Shown in pieces: positions 19,841 to 28,473 of a DNA stretch of 64,000 bases (position 1 is its first letter; each line of letters opens with the position of its first letter). The DNA is taken from assembly GCA_021790385.1 (NCBI GenBank), contig JAJYDW010000013.1, positions 1 through 64,000 on the forward strand, given 5' to 3'. The stretch comes from Planctomycetota bacterium (GTDB lineage Bacteria; Planctomycetota; Phycisphaerae; WQYP01). Below the pieces are notes generated by a model. The model did no database searches. It was given only the letters and a program-made list of their open reading frames with translations, and had not been told where the DNA came from. A program made the position numbers and the translations under genes.

Positions 19841-20428
19841 ATGTTGCAATATCATCAATCAAAAATGGTTCGTATCGCGCTTCTGGGTTTAGTCACCATT
19901 GGGTTGGCAGGTTGTAAAAGTCAGCCCTGGACCGGACTGGAGATGGCCCCACCGGTGGAACCGCAAATCGCAGGGCTGGTGCCGCAACTCGCCCAGGTGC
20001 AGGCTCTTAATCACGCGGCCCGGAGGCAGGTGCAGCACCTTACACCGGCCAATGTGCCGGCCCAAAAGCCCAAAGTATTGGCCACTCTGGCAGTGCAGCG
20101 ACGGGCGTTGTACCAGGCCGCAGCAACCGTGGCCATGGTACGAACTGCCGCCGGTCGTGAAGATCAGGCCGCACAACAGGCCGTTGCGGCCGCCCGGCAC
20201 GCCGCAGAGCAACTCACCGCTACACGCGAACTGCTGCAACAAGCCCAGCAGCGCTATCGCGATGCCTGGCTGGGTGGCAAGGCCCATCGGCTGCTGGACT
20301 GGATTGTGGGCTTATCCGTGGCCGCAGTGTTGCTGGATTTTCTGGCCGATGCGTTTTTGGGAGTCGGGTTTAATCCCCTGGAATGGATCGCCGGGCTTTC
20401 CGGCCTGGCGAAAAAAAAGATGGTTTAA
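19841..20428 (+). CDS. Putative lipoprotein with helical body and C-terminal membrane segment
   Basis: 195 residues. A signal peptide ends in the lipobox GLAGC. The body is a long Ala/Gln/Arg-rich helix without Gly or Pro breaks (QAVAAARHAAEQLTATRELL). A hydrophobic stretch (LDWIVGLSVAAVLLDFLADAFLG) lies near the C-terminus. A lipid anchor plus a long helix is reminiscent of phage spanins, which bridge the envelope at lysis. This is inference; no family match is recognised. CGGAG precedes the start. Confidence 0.6.
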   Translation: MLQYHQSKMVRIALLGLVTIGLAGCKSQPWTGLEMAPPVEPQIAGLVPQLAQVQALNHAARRQVQHLTPANVPAQKPKVLATLAVQRRALYQAAATVAMVRTAAGREDQAAQQAVAAARHAAEQLTATRELLQQAQQRYRDAWLGGKAHRLLDWIVGLSVAAVLLDFLADAFLGVGFNPLEWIAGLSGLAKKKMV

Positions 20429-20446
20429 ATTTATAAGGAGAATCGT

Positions 20447-20635
20447 ATGTATATGATGGAAATTGCCCTGGGGTTTTGTGGTGGTGCTGCGGCAGTCTTG
20501 GCAGTGCAGGCACTGGTGGAACACAAACGGTATGCCGATGCCGCCCGCACCGATATGGCCGCGCTTCGCGATGAACTGCGAAAATTGACCGCCGATGCCG
20601 TGTCCGAAATTCGTCGCCTTACCGGCAAACCATAG
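20447..20635 (+). CDS. Small single-pass membrane protein
   Basis: 62 residues: a membrane helix near the N-terminus (GFCGGAAAVLAVQALVE) and a charged helical tail (DMAALRDELRKLTADAVSEI). A strong AAGGAG at 20434-20440 supports translation. It sits 18 bases after the lipoprotein gene, so it is probably part of the same operon. Function unknown. Confidence 0.6.
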   Translation: MYMMEIALGFCGGAAAVLAVQALVEHKRYADAARTDMAALRDELRKLTADAVSEIRRLTGKP

Positions 20636-20725
20636 CGCGGTGGTGCCGGCGGCTGGGGAGTGTGGCGCAGTCTGCCGCCGGTGGTTTCCGACAGATGGCA
20701 GGCATCAGGTATAAAGGTTCCGCGG

Positions 20726-22042
20726 ATGCGTATGTTAATCAAATGGCCCACTCGCCAGAGGCCGCAGAAATTTCTGGAAAATCTGGCGCGTTGGCGGGCG
20801 ATGCTTTCCGGTTGCAACCAGGTGCACTTTTTAATATCCGTGGATGAAGATGATAGCACCATGAACCAGCCGGCGATACGTAAGGCGCTGGCGGCGATGG
20901 CCAACGTAACTCTGCGCGTGGGGCCGGCGGGCCGGAGTAAAATAGCCGCCTGCAATGCGGATGTGGATGCGTGGGTACGCGAAACATCCTTAACTCCCCA
21001 CGTGCTGGTACTGGCCAGTGATGATATGGTGCCGCAGGTGCCTGGTTATGACCAGCTCATCACCACCACCATGGCGGAAGTATTTCCCAATGTGGACGGA
21101 GCGCTGCATTTTGATGATGGTTACCATGGCGGCAACCGGGTGATCACGCTTTCGGTGCTGGGCTGGAATCTGTATACCAAGTTCGGCTATTTGTATCAGC
21201 CGGAGTACCAATCCTTTTTCTGCGATAACGAATTCACCGATGTAACCCGGGCCATCGGGGCGTATCATTATGATCCGCGGGTAATTGTGCGCCATTGTCA
21301 TGTCGGACGAACCCCCGATGCGCTCTATCGCCGGAATCAGGCCTGCTGGCTGCAGGACCAAAACACGTATCACCGGCGCCACCAGGCAGGTTTTGGCCTG
21401 CGGGAGCCGATCTTAAGCATTTTGATTCCCACCCTGCCGGTACGCCACGCCAGCCTGCAACAACTGCTGGACAATCTCAATCGGCAGACCGCGGCGTTGG
21501 GGAATCCATGGGCGGTTGAAATTCGCATCAACCGTGATGGCGGCGAAAAACCTGTGGGCGTGAAACGCAATGAATTATTGGCCACAGCCCGCGGCCAATA
21601 CGTGGCATTTATTGATGATGATGATCAAGTAGCCACGGACTATATGGCAGAAATCCTTGCGGCCCTGGCCCGGCATCCGGGGGCGGATTGTGTGGTATTT
21701 GCCGGCGAATTAACCGTGGATGGCCATATTGCCGGTCCGTTTGACTTTGGCCTGGAACACCGCCGTTATTATCAGCGGGGCGGCGTGTACTATCGCACTC
21801 CCAACCATTTGTGTCCGGTAAAACGGGCCTTGGCCGTGGCCACGGGCTTTCCAACCATCAACCGGGGCGAAGACACGGATTATGCCGTGCGCCTGTATCC
21901 GCAATTACAATCGCAGGCAGCGGTCCGCCGGTCCGCTGCCGCGCACGAAAAATCAGATCATCCGGACCGGATGGTTAAAAAAACGCTTTATTTCTATCGC
22001 TTCAGCACGCGCGGCACAAAAACACAAAAGCCGATAACCTGA
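20726..22042 (+). CDS. Glycosyltransferase with two GT-A-like domains
   Basis: About 438 residues. The N-terminal half (LIKWPTRQRPQKFLENL, SVDEDDS, LVLASDDMVPQ) and the C-terminal half (PILSILIPTLPVR, VKRNELLATARGQYVAFIDD, then a DDDDQ box) each look like a nucleotide-sugar transferase domain with a metal-binding acidic motif. The C-terminal half has the family 2 pattern. It follows the capsid cassette on the same strand. The gene could glycosylate the virion or host surface, or be an unrelated host gene. ATG 20726 (preceded by AAAGG) is chosen; GTG 20660 is possible. Confidence 0.75.
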   Translation: MRMLIKWPTRQRPQKFLENLARWRAMLSGCNQVHFLISVDEDDSTMNQPAIRKALAAMANVTLRVGPAGRSKIAACNADVDAWVRETSLTPHVLVLASDDMVPQVPGYDQLITTTMAEVFPNVDGALHFDDGYHGGNRVITLSVLGWNLYTKFGYLYQPEYQSFFCDNEFTDVTRAIGAYHYDPRVIVRHCHVGRTPDALYRRNQACWLQDQNTYHRRHQAGFGLREPILSILIPTLPVRHASLQQLLDNLNRQTAALGNPWAVEIRINRDGGEKPVGVKRNELLATARGQYVAFIDDDDQVATDYMAEILAALARHPGADCVVFAGELTVDGHIAGPFDFGLEHRRYYQRGGVYYRTPNHLCPVKRALAVATGFPTINRGEDTDYAVRLYPQLQSQAAVRRSAAAHEKSDHPDRMVKKTLYFYRFSTRGTKTQKPIT

Positions 22043-22121
22043 ACGTGTTCCGGCCGGGCATCATCCCCAATCCCTGTTTTTAACTGATGCTTTCAGATGT
22101 TATGGGCACGTCCGAAGAGTG

Positions 22122-22152
22122 TTGCCGGATGGGTGTACACTTTGTTTATATT
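22122..22152 (+). promoter_or_regulatory. Candidate promoter before the polytopic membrane gene
   Basis: TTGCCG (22122-22127) is followed by TTTATA (22145-22150, spacing 17) or TATATT (22147-22152, spacing 19). It is the best match in the gap before the 22231 gene. Confidence 0.4.
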
Positions 22153-22230
22153 CGCCGCTCATTCCACCGATAGAAACTGCTGTCCCGCCCATGTGGTGGA
22201 GTCGTTTAGTCGTATAAAGGGGTTTACATT

Positions 22231-23322
22231 ATGAGTAGTCCGTGGAGAGATTCAACGCCCGGTAGTGAAACTATGGGTCCCTGGAACACGCCAATCACTG
22301 GTACCAAGACCGAATCTGCGGCAGTACCATCGAATACAGCGATTGGTTCCGCGGACGAAAGCCCGACGTGCGTGGTGACCTTAGGCGATGGAGAACTGGT
22401 ATCGGCACCACCGCTGCAAATTCCCTCTACAATTGCCAAGACGGATGAGCCGGCGGTGGCGGCGAAATTCCCGCGGCGCCGGGTGGAGGCAGCCTGTATT
22501 GGGGTGGCGGAATTAGGATGCGTGGCCTTGCTAAGTGGCTTGTACTTTCTGCCCAAGGGCATCGGCCACAGCGAATTTATGAATTCGGTAAAAACCGGCG
22601 GTTCCCTGGCCTCTATCCCCGGCATGTTGCAGATGGCGGAATTTGTGGCCGGCGGGGCCGGCCTGATCCTGATTCCACTGATGGCCGGTGCGCGGCGCGG
22701 AAAGGTGCTGCTGAATGTGGGCTTTGGCCTGATGGGATTGTTGATACTGGCCCTGCTAAGCCAATATTCCATGGGTTTTAACCTGGTGTTCATGCCTATG
22801 CTGGCCTTGTTGTCCCTGGTATTTTTTGACACCATCGCCAGGTTTGTCCACGTATTACCACAGGAGCCAAACATAGCCCGCTGGCGGCTGGCTACGGCTT
22901 GCCTGGTCACGGGAGTATGGCTGCTGCCGGCGTTGGCTTCCCTGCGTGGTGCCAATGCCCTGCTGGGTGTGCGGCTTCCGGATGGATCTTTCATGGAGCA
23001 CCTGCTTACCGCAGGCTGCATTGCCGGTGAATTGGCCGGCCTGCTGGGGTTGATTGCCTGCGCCATTCCCAAGTCCAAATTCACACTGCAACTGGCGCGG
23101 CTGATGGGCGTGGTGGCCATGATGTCCTGCTCCCTGGTGGCACTGGTGGCTACGCTGACGGTTTCCGGTGTTTTGCGGGGCGATATGCACTGGTTTGGCG
23201 TGGAACTGGTCTGGATTATTCTGCTGGTTTTCGGCTGTCTGATGCTGGTGTGGTCCGGCATGATGCAGCGACTGGCCGTGAAGGTTCAGGACTCCATTCA
23301 AGAATCGCCGGCGGCAGCCTGA
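22231..23322 (+). CDS. Polytopic membrane protein of unknown function
   Basis: 363 residues. The first 85 are hydrophilic, Ser/Thr/Pro-rich and probably disordered. Then come about eight hydrophobic segments, starting VEAACIGVAELGCVALLSGLYF and ending WIILLVFGCLMLVWSGMM. No transport or enzymatic motif is recognised. AAAGGGG precedes the ATG. It lies directly upstream of the prepilin/beta-solenoid locus on the same strand but is separated from it by a terminator. Confidence 0.7.
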   Translation: MSSPWRDSTPGSETMGPWNTPITGTKTESAAVPSNTAIGSADESPTCVVTLGDGELVSAPPLQIPSTIAKTDEPAVAAKFPRRRVEAACIGVAELGCVALLSGLYFLPKGIGHSEFMNSVKTGGSLASIPGMLQMAEFVAGGAGLILIPLMAGARRGKVLLNVGFGLMGLLILALLSQYSMGFNLVFMPMLALLSLVFFDTIARFVHVLPQEPNIARWRLATACLVTGVWLLPALASLRGANALLGVRLPDGSFMEHLLTAGCIAGELAGLLGLIACAIPKSKFTLQLARLMGVVAMMSCSLVALVATLTVSGVLRGDMHWFGVELVWIILLVFGCLMLVWSGMMQRLAVKVQDSIQESPAAA

Positions 23323-23371
23323 GAGCGCCCACCGGCAGCGTTCATCGATTTTTACTGTGGAGTGCGGTATT

Positions 23372-23399
23372 GGGCCGGGGTTTATACCTCGGCCCTTTT
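23372..23399 (+). terminator. Rho-independent terminator after the membrane gene
   Basis: GGGCCGGGG (23372-23380) pairs with CCTCGGCCC (23387-23395), with one G-T wobble and a six-base loop. TTTT follows. Confidence 0.75.
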
Positions 23400-23473
23400 C
23401 TATTGGCGGGAGCTATTTTTAAGCGGGCTGATTCCTATGCTGGAACCAGAAAAATGTTGACGGCTGCGGCCGA

Positions 23474-23520
23474 TATTAAATAACCAACGGTCATTTCCAA
23501 CTCTGCCGCCATATTTAATA
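23474..23520. repeat. Upstream inverted repeat, copy 1
   Basis: TATTAAAT (23474-23481) and ATTTAATA (23513-23520) form an inverted repeat. The right arm lies in CTGCCGCCATATTTAAT (23503-23519), which recurs exactly at 25185-25201 before the next paralogue. The rest of the gap 23400-23650 holds nothing else I recognise. Confidence 0.65.
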
Positions 23521-23650
23521 GGACCCTTCAGAAATATTTGTGGTTTGCTCATCCCCATGGTCGAATGCAGGAGTATGTGGGGCGTGGCCGCGAGGTTGTG
23601 CAAGCCCTGCGTGCATTGTTGTGTGGCCGGGTGTTGAATCAGAGGTAAAT

Positions 23651-24985
23651 ATGAAAAGACATCATCATCATCGCGGTTTTTCGCTCACGGAATTGCTGGT
23701 GGCTCTGGCCGTGCTTACCGTCCTGGCAGCCATACTTATCGCCGGCCTGGCCCGGGCCCGTGAATACGCACGCATTTCGCAATGTCTTTCCAACCTGCAT
23801 CAACTTTCGCTGGCCGCCTTAAGCTACGCCCAGCATAATGAAGGGGCCTTACCCAGCGACTATAAAATGCCGGGCGGCTATTGGTATCCTGAAATTACTC
23901 ACTATGACAACAATATTGCCGCCAACGCCATTTGCCCGGATGCGGCTGCGCCATCCAATGGCATCGGCACCGCCACCACGGCCTGGGGACCGGTGAACCC
24001 GGACGGCCCATACCCCTGGTTGCAGGGAACCACTTCCAGCTACGGGCTTAATAATTATGCCAATCCAGGCGGCACTATTCCCGGCATTGCCAGCGTTGGC
24101 GAACTTACCCTGGGTGGCAACCAGACCTATCAGCAAATAGCCCAGGGTGCCCTTACCTCCGCCACCGGCATTACCGCCAGCGGGGACGTGAGCATTTACG
24201 GTAACCTGCAGGCCGGCGGCAGTATTAACACCAGCGGCAATTTTTATATCAGCGGCACGGAGACACCGAACATGCCCGCTCTCCAGCCTCCGAGTGTATC
24301 CAACATTTTCCAAACTATCCAAAACACGGATAATCCCACCCCGATTTCCGGCGATACCACGGTCATCAACTTCAACAACAATCCATACCAGATCATCAAT
24401 GGCGACTTTTCGCCCAATGGCCAGATTCAGATTATCGGCAGCGGTACGCTTCTGGTGACCGGAAGCATTGACGTCAGCAGTTGGTTCCCGGCCAACGGTA
24501 CGGGTACGGCCAACATTAACCTGGTGTGCCTGGGAAGCATCAATTTTTCAGGCCAGGTGAATATCAACGGGGGCATTTATGCCGGCGGCAACCTGAACTT
24601 AAGCGGCAAATATAACCTGGGTGGCGTGCTGGTGTCCGATGGGGCTTTGGCCGACACCGGCAGCGGTACGTACAGTCAAAAGCCCCCACCCTCGTATGAC
24701 CCGCGGTCCGGAGGGCGCGATCTGCTTGATTCCCAGCCGCTTTTCGCCGATTGCATCTGGGTGGACGGCAGCCCCACGGCCATCGATGCCGTGCCCACCA
24801 ATACCCAGCTTGGAGATCAGAGCCTCAACGCCAATGACCAGATGGGGCGATTCTGCATTAACCGCCATCTGGGGCAAATCAACGTATCGTTTACGGATGG
24901 CTCAGCCCATACCGTTCCGCTGGCCCAGTTGTGGCAGTTGAACTGGTCCAGCAGTTTCCGTGCCCAAAATGTGGTGGTGCCGTAG
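23651..24985 (+). CDS. Prepilin-headed beta-solenoid surface protein, copy 1
   Basis: 444 residues in three parts. (1) A type IV prepilin head: a His-rich leader, the G|FSLTELLVAL cleavage and N-methylation motif, and a hydrophobic helix running into LARAREYARISQCLSNLHQL. (2) A central Gly/Asn/Ser-rich stretch (about 165-350) with short strand-turn repeats such as SGDVSIYGNLQAGG and FSGQVNINGGIYAGGNLNL, predicted to form a beta-solenoid like bactofilins or pectate-lyase-type helices. (3) A tail with His, nine residues, then DG (RHLGQINVSFTDGSAHTVPL), the H-X9-DG signature of planctomycete prepilin-like proteins. GAGG at about 23642 supports the start; the frame is open from 23540. Export by a type II secretion or type IV pilus machine is expected. 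Confidence 0.85.
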   Translation: MKRHHHHRGFSLTELLVALAVLTVLAAILIAGLARAREYARISQCLSNLHQLSLAALSYAQHNEGALPSDYKMPGGYWYPEITHYDNNIAANAICPDAAAPSNGIGTATTAWGPVNPDGPYPWLQGTTSSYGLNNYANPGGTIPGIASVGELTLGGNQTYQQIAQGALTSATGITASGDVSIYGNLQAGGSINTSGNFYISGTETPNMPALQPPSVSNIFQTIQNTDNPTPISGDTTVINFNNNPYQIINGDFSPNGQIQIIGSGTLLVTGSIDVSSWFPANGTGTANINLVCLGSINFSGQVNINGGIYAGGNLNLSGKYNLGGVLVSDGALADTGSGTYSQKPPPSYDPRSGGRDLLDSQPLFADCIWVDGSPTAIDAVPTNTQLGDQSLNANDQMGRFCINRHLGQINVSFTDGSAHTVPLAQLWQLNWSSSFRAQNVVVP

Positions 24986-25155
24986 CCTGTTACCATAACC
25001 TGTGTACCCACGGCCCGATGGTGCGGCAGGCTTCCTGGGTCCGGTGGAGGTGCAGGTGGAGCCTGGCAAGCGTGTCCAACTGTGCCACGGCGATCTGCTG
25101 CTCCGGTCAGGCTGGCCGGCGATGGTTCAAGGGTGGCGCTGTCGGCTGGGACCGA

Positions 25156-25201
25156 TATTAAAAGCGAACTGGTTGTTTCTAACGCTGCCGCCATATTTAA
25201 T
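25156..25201. repeat. Upstream inverted repeat, copy 2
   Basis: TATTAAA (25156-25162) and ATTTAAT (25195-25201) repeat the element found before copy 1. Both share the 17-base block CTGCCGCCATATTTAAT and a following GGACC-TTCA-AAAT pattern. The gap 24986-25327 otherwise holds no gene. Confidence 0.65.
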
Positions 25202-25327
25202 CGGACCTTTCAAAAATCGTTATAGTACGTGTATACGTGTGGTCGAATAAACAGGTGTGAAGAGGCTCTCTGGCGGGTGGAACGCTTAGCTCGTACGAAG
25301 CGGGGATGTGGGGACAGTTTCAGCAGG

Positions 25328-26656
25328 ATGGACATGAAGTTACGGCATCGCAAATACGGTTTTTCACTCACGGAAATAATTGTCGTCATGGCAATTATGG
25401 CGGTTCTGGCCACTATTTTGCTGGCCGTCCTGGCCCGGGCCCGCGAATACGCGCGCATTGCTACGTGCCTGTCCAATTTACACCAGTTATCGCTGGCCGC
25501 CTTAAGCTACGCCCAGCATGACCGCGGGGCCTTGCCCAGTGATTATCAAATGCCGGGCGGCTATTGGTACAAGGAAATAGCCCCGTATGATAATGACATC
25601 GCCGCCAATGCCATCTGCCCCGATGCGACCACGCCATCCAACGACATCGGTACTGCCACCACGGCCTGGGGACCGGTGAACCCGGCCGGCCCATACGGCT
25701 GGTTGCAGAGAACTACTTCCAGCTACGGACTTAATAATTTCGTCAACCCCGGCAATAGCATCCCGGGAATCTCCAGCTTCGCTTCGTTGAGCCTCAGCGG
25801 CAATCAGACTTTTTATGGTACCATCGCCTCTGCCGCCGGTATTTCAGGAGGCGGCAACCTGACTGTGTACGGCAATCTGCAGGCCGGTGGGACGATTAAC
25901 ACCCATGGCCACGTGTACATCAGCGGAACCCAAACTCCCAATATGCCAAGCCAGCAGCCGCCCAGCGTGGCCACCATTTTTCACAATATTGAGAATACAA
26001 ATAATCCCACCCCGATTTCCGGAAGTACGCGGGTGATCAACTTCAATAGCAATCCGTACCAGATCATCAACGGTGACTTTTCGCCCAGAGGCCAAATCCA
26101 GATCATCGGCATCGGCACGCTGCTGGTGAGCGGGGATATCGATATTTCCGGCTGGTTTCCCGCCAATGGGCTGGGCACCGCCAATATCAATCTGGTTTGC
26201 CTGGGCGATATCAATTTTTCGGGGCAGGTGAATATCAACGGGGGAATTTATGCCGGTGGGGGGCTTTCGCTCAGCGGCCGGTATAACCTAAGCGGCGTGA
26301 TGGTGGCGGATGGCGCGTTTGATGACAGCGGACGCGGCACCTACGTACAGAGACCGCCGCCGTCGTTTGACCCGCGGGCCGGAGGGCGCAGCCTTACCGA
26401 AGCCCAACCGCTGTTTGGTGATTGTATCTGGGTGGATGGCAGCCCGGCAGCCACCGATGCCGTGCCCACCAATCTCACCTTGGGAGACCAAACCCTGAAT
26501 GCCAACGATCAGATGGGCCGGTTTTGCATTGACCGCCATTTGGGGCAGATCAACGAGTCGTTTACGGATGGCTCGGCGCATACCGTTCCGCTGGCCCAGT
26601 TGTGGCAACTCAACTGGTCGGGCAATTTCCGGGCGAAAAATGTGGTGGTGCCATAA
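25328..26656 (+). CDS. Prepilin-headed beta-solenoid surface protein, copy 2
   Basis: 442 residues, very similar along its whole length to copy 1 (ends in the same DGSAHTVPLAQLWQLNW-type tail). The head is G|FSLTEIIVVMAIMAVLATIL. The body has NLTVYGNLQAGGTINTHG, PNMPSQQPPSV and INFSGQVNINGGIYAGGGLS; the tail has RHLGQINESFTDG (H-X9-DG). ATG 25328 or 25334 gives the short basic leader expected for a prepilin; the frame is open from 25229. Duplication evidently included the upstream element at 25156-25201. Confidence 0.85.
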   Translation: MDMKLRHRKYGFSLTEIIVVMAIMAVLATILLAVLARAREYARIATCLSNLHQLSLAALSYAQHDRGALPSDYQMPGGYWYKEIAPYDNDIAANAICPDATTPSNDIGTATTAWGPVNPAGPYGWLQRTTSSYGLNNFVNPGNSIPGISSFASLSLSGNQTFYGTIASAAGISGGGNLTVYGNLQAGGTINTHGHVYISGTQTPNMPSQQPPSVATIFHNIENTNNPTPISGSTRVINFNSNPYQIINGDFSPRGQIQIIGIGTLLVSGDIDISGWFPANGLGTANINLVCLGDINFSGQVNINGGIYAGGGLSLSGRYNLSGVMVADGAFDDSGRGTYVQRPPPSFDPRAGGRSLTEAQPLFGDCIWVDGSPAATDAVPTNLTLGDQTLNANDQMGRFCIDRHLGQINESFTDGSAHTVPLAQLWQLNWSGNFRAKNVVVP

Positions 26657-27275
26657 GGCAGGTGGTCAATTCGTGGAGCCACAGCCAATTTCCGGAGGTG
26701 TCCAGTGGATATCTCCAAGTCCTTAAAAAAATGTAATGGTATTGGTAACTCTCCAATAGTAAATAGGTTACGAATTATTTTATGGGGTGTGGTCTGAACC
26801 GTTATTGGACAGGGCTGCACGATCGAGGACTGCCAGCGTAAGTATAAGGTGAGGCCGGAGATTTGAATCTTCTTGCCTCTGGCGGCTGAGGGAGCCTGGA
26901 TCTACCACGGACGGGGTTGTTGAGGGGTCTGGGTTTAATTTTGATGGGTGGAAAAACTGATGGATAAGTCCGAACTTTTTCCAGGATGGCGATTTTATAG
27001 GACCATGTAAGATTTTCCGAATATTTTTGGGGGAAATATTTTCCATCCGCCGTTTTATGACTATGGTTTTAGCATCGCTTAGGTGCGGCGGCCCATGTGG
27101 CGTGCTTCCTTGGCGAGGGCACTAAAAGTGCAGTGGCGAGCAGTAGCTTTTATGAGCCGGTCGCCAAGAGAAAACAAGTAAGTGTCTGGCCGCTGTTATG
27201 TGGCCAGGCTGCGGTTTGCCGGTTGTGTCGGCGGATCGTTATCAAAATAAAGGTCTTTTGAAAGGAGACAGCATC
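26657..27275. other. Intergenic region with possible structured RNA
   Basis: No gene is supported in these 619 bases. At 26980-27030 a block (ATTTTATAGGACC) loosely recalls the upstream elements of the two paralogues. At 27109-27168, CTTGGCGA (27109-27116) can pair with TCGCCAAG (27161-27168). They enclose a small hairpin, GCACT-aaa-AGTGC (27119-27131), about 110 bases before the PEP-CTERM gene. Confidence 0.4.
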
Positions 27276-28037
27276 ATGCGTAATGTCAAAATATCAGCGC
27301 TTGGAATTTGCGCCTTGGCTGCGGCCAGTGTCATGGGTTTGGGTGCCCATTCAGGACGGGCTAACCTCATCACAGATGTGATAACGGGTACGGGGAATCA
27401 AACCAACACCCCCTCAACATTTTCGGGTACCGTCACATTGCGGTTCGATACCACGGCAGGAACTTTGTCCATCACGATGGACAATACCACTTCCGAAACT
27501 TATGCAGCCGGTGATCTTATGCAGGGCATGAGTTTCAATATTTCCACCACCGGGGGTGGGTCGCTGTCAACGGCCACATTCTCTTCCGTTACCGGCAACC
27601 TCATCAACGTGGCCAGTGATGGTACTTACAGCAGTGCCGGGGCAGCCGCCGTTACCGGAGGAACGAACAATATAACGGGGACAAGCAATTGGGTGCTTTC
27701 GTCAACGGCAACCGGCCTTACATTGAAGACCAGCAGTGGTTTCACGCTGATTGGAGACCCCACCGGCGGAAATTACAGCGCCGCCAATAGCAGCATTAAA
27801 GGCAACGGTCCACATAATCCCTTCCTGCAAAATTCACCGACATTCGTGCTTGATCTTCCGAATATTGTGGGCGCAAGCAACGTGGATGTGACATGGGCTA
27901 CGATTTATTACACCACGGGTGGCGTCGAGACCACGACCCGCATCAATGGCGGAACGCCGTTGCCTGAGCCAGCGGCCCTTTCGCTGTTTTCCATTCCGGC
28001 CATTGGTTTGCTGCTGCGGAAGCGGCGCGTGGCCTGA
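27276..28037 (+). CDS. PEP-CTERM sorting domain protein 1
   Basis: 253 residues. There is an N-terminal signal peptide (ISALGICALAAASVMGLGAHSGRA), a low-complexity Ser/Thr/Gly-rich beta body, and a C-terminal sorting signal LPEPAALSLFSIPAIGLLLRKRR. That signal has the Pro-Glu-Pro box, hydrophobic helix and basic end recognised by exosortase systems. The protein should be exported, anchored and later released or bound to the surface. GAAAGGAG precedes the ATG. It sits between copies 2 and 3 of the prepilin/beta-solenoid family. Confidence 0.88.
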   Translation: MRNVKISALGICALAAASVMGLGAHSGRANLITDVITGTGNQTNTPSTFSGTVTLRFDTTAGTLSITMDNTTSETYAAGDLMQGMSFNISTTGGGSLSTATFSSVTGNLINVASDGTYSSAGAAAVTGGTNNITGTSNWVLSSTATGLTLKTSSGFTLIGDPTGGNYSAANSSIKGNGPHNPFLQNSPTFVLDLPNIVGASNVDVTWATIYYTTGGVETTTRINGGTPLPEPAALSLFSIPAIGLLLRKRRVA

Positions 28038-28096
28038 GCCGGTGGAATTTTCCGCGGATCCCGTCCTTTGCGGCGGCAAAGAGCTTTCAAACGCTG

Positions 28097-28128
28097 GCCG
28101 GGCTAATGCCATTGGGCATTGGCCCGGC
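28097..28128. terminator. Strong 14-bp hairpin after the PEP-CTERM gene
   Basis: GCCGGGCTAATGCC (28097-28110) pairs with GGCATTGGCCCGGC (28115-28128), with one wobble and a four-base loop. There is no T run on either side. It may be a terminator of the non-canonical kind or a 3'-end stabiliser. Confidence 0.55.
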
Positions 28129-28173
28129 TGCGGTGCTTCAAAGACGGGATGGGAGCCGGTTTCGGTAACACCC

Positions 28174-28202
28174 TTGACGTTTACCGGATGCAGTAATATA
28201 AT
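28174..28202 (+). promoter_or_regulatory. Promoter of prepilin/beta-solenoid copy 3
   Basis: TTGACG (28174-28179), 17 bases, and a perfect TATAAT (28197-28202). The gene begins 272 bases downstream, giving a long leader. I see no gene in 28038-28473. Confidence 0.75.
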
Positions 28203-28473
28203 AATACAGATAGTTCCTTATTGGATCAAAGCCTCGTTGATCTGTCCTGGCACCAGTAGGGTTCGTAAGCGAGTGGTTTCTGCCTGACCTGATGGCTGGC
28301 AGGGGTGGATGAAAAAAACGATCCGGCTCGTGTTGCGCCGGTGGCAGGCTCTGGTTGATGTCTGTTACCATGGCACAATTCGCCCGGCCTGATATTGATG
28401 TTTTGGTTCTCTACCGTGGGGCTGTGTAGGCCTCTGCGGCACAGAACCGGCCCTCAAGAAAGGAGCTACCACC

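Noticed and set aside
26780-27046. Minus-strand open frame containing QEDSNLRPHLILTLAVL
   Set aside because: The phrase resembles the recurring spurious translations of the DSNLRP type that annotation pipelines produce from non-coding sequence. There is no ribosome-binding site and no coding signal.
28097-28128. CRISPR repeat
   Set aside because: It is a single palindromic hairpin, without regularly spaced copies and without cas genes in the window.
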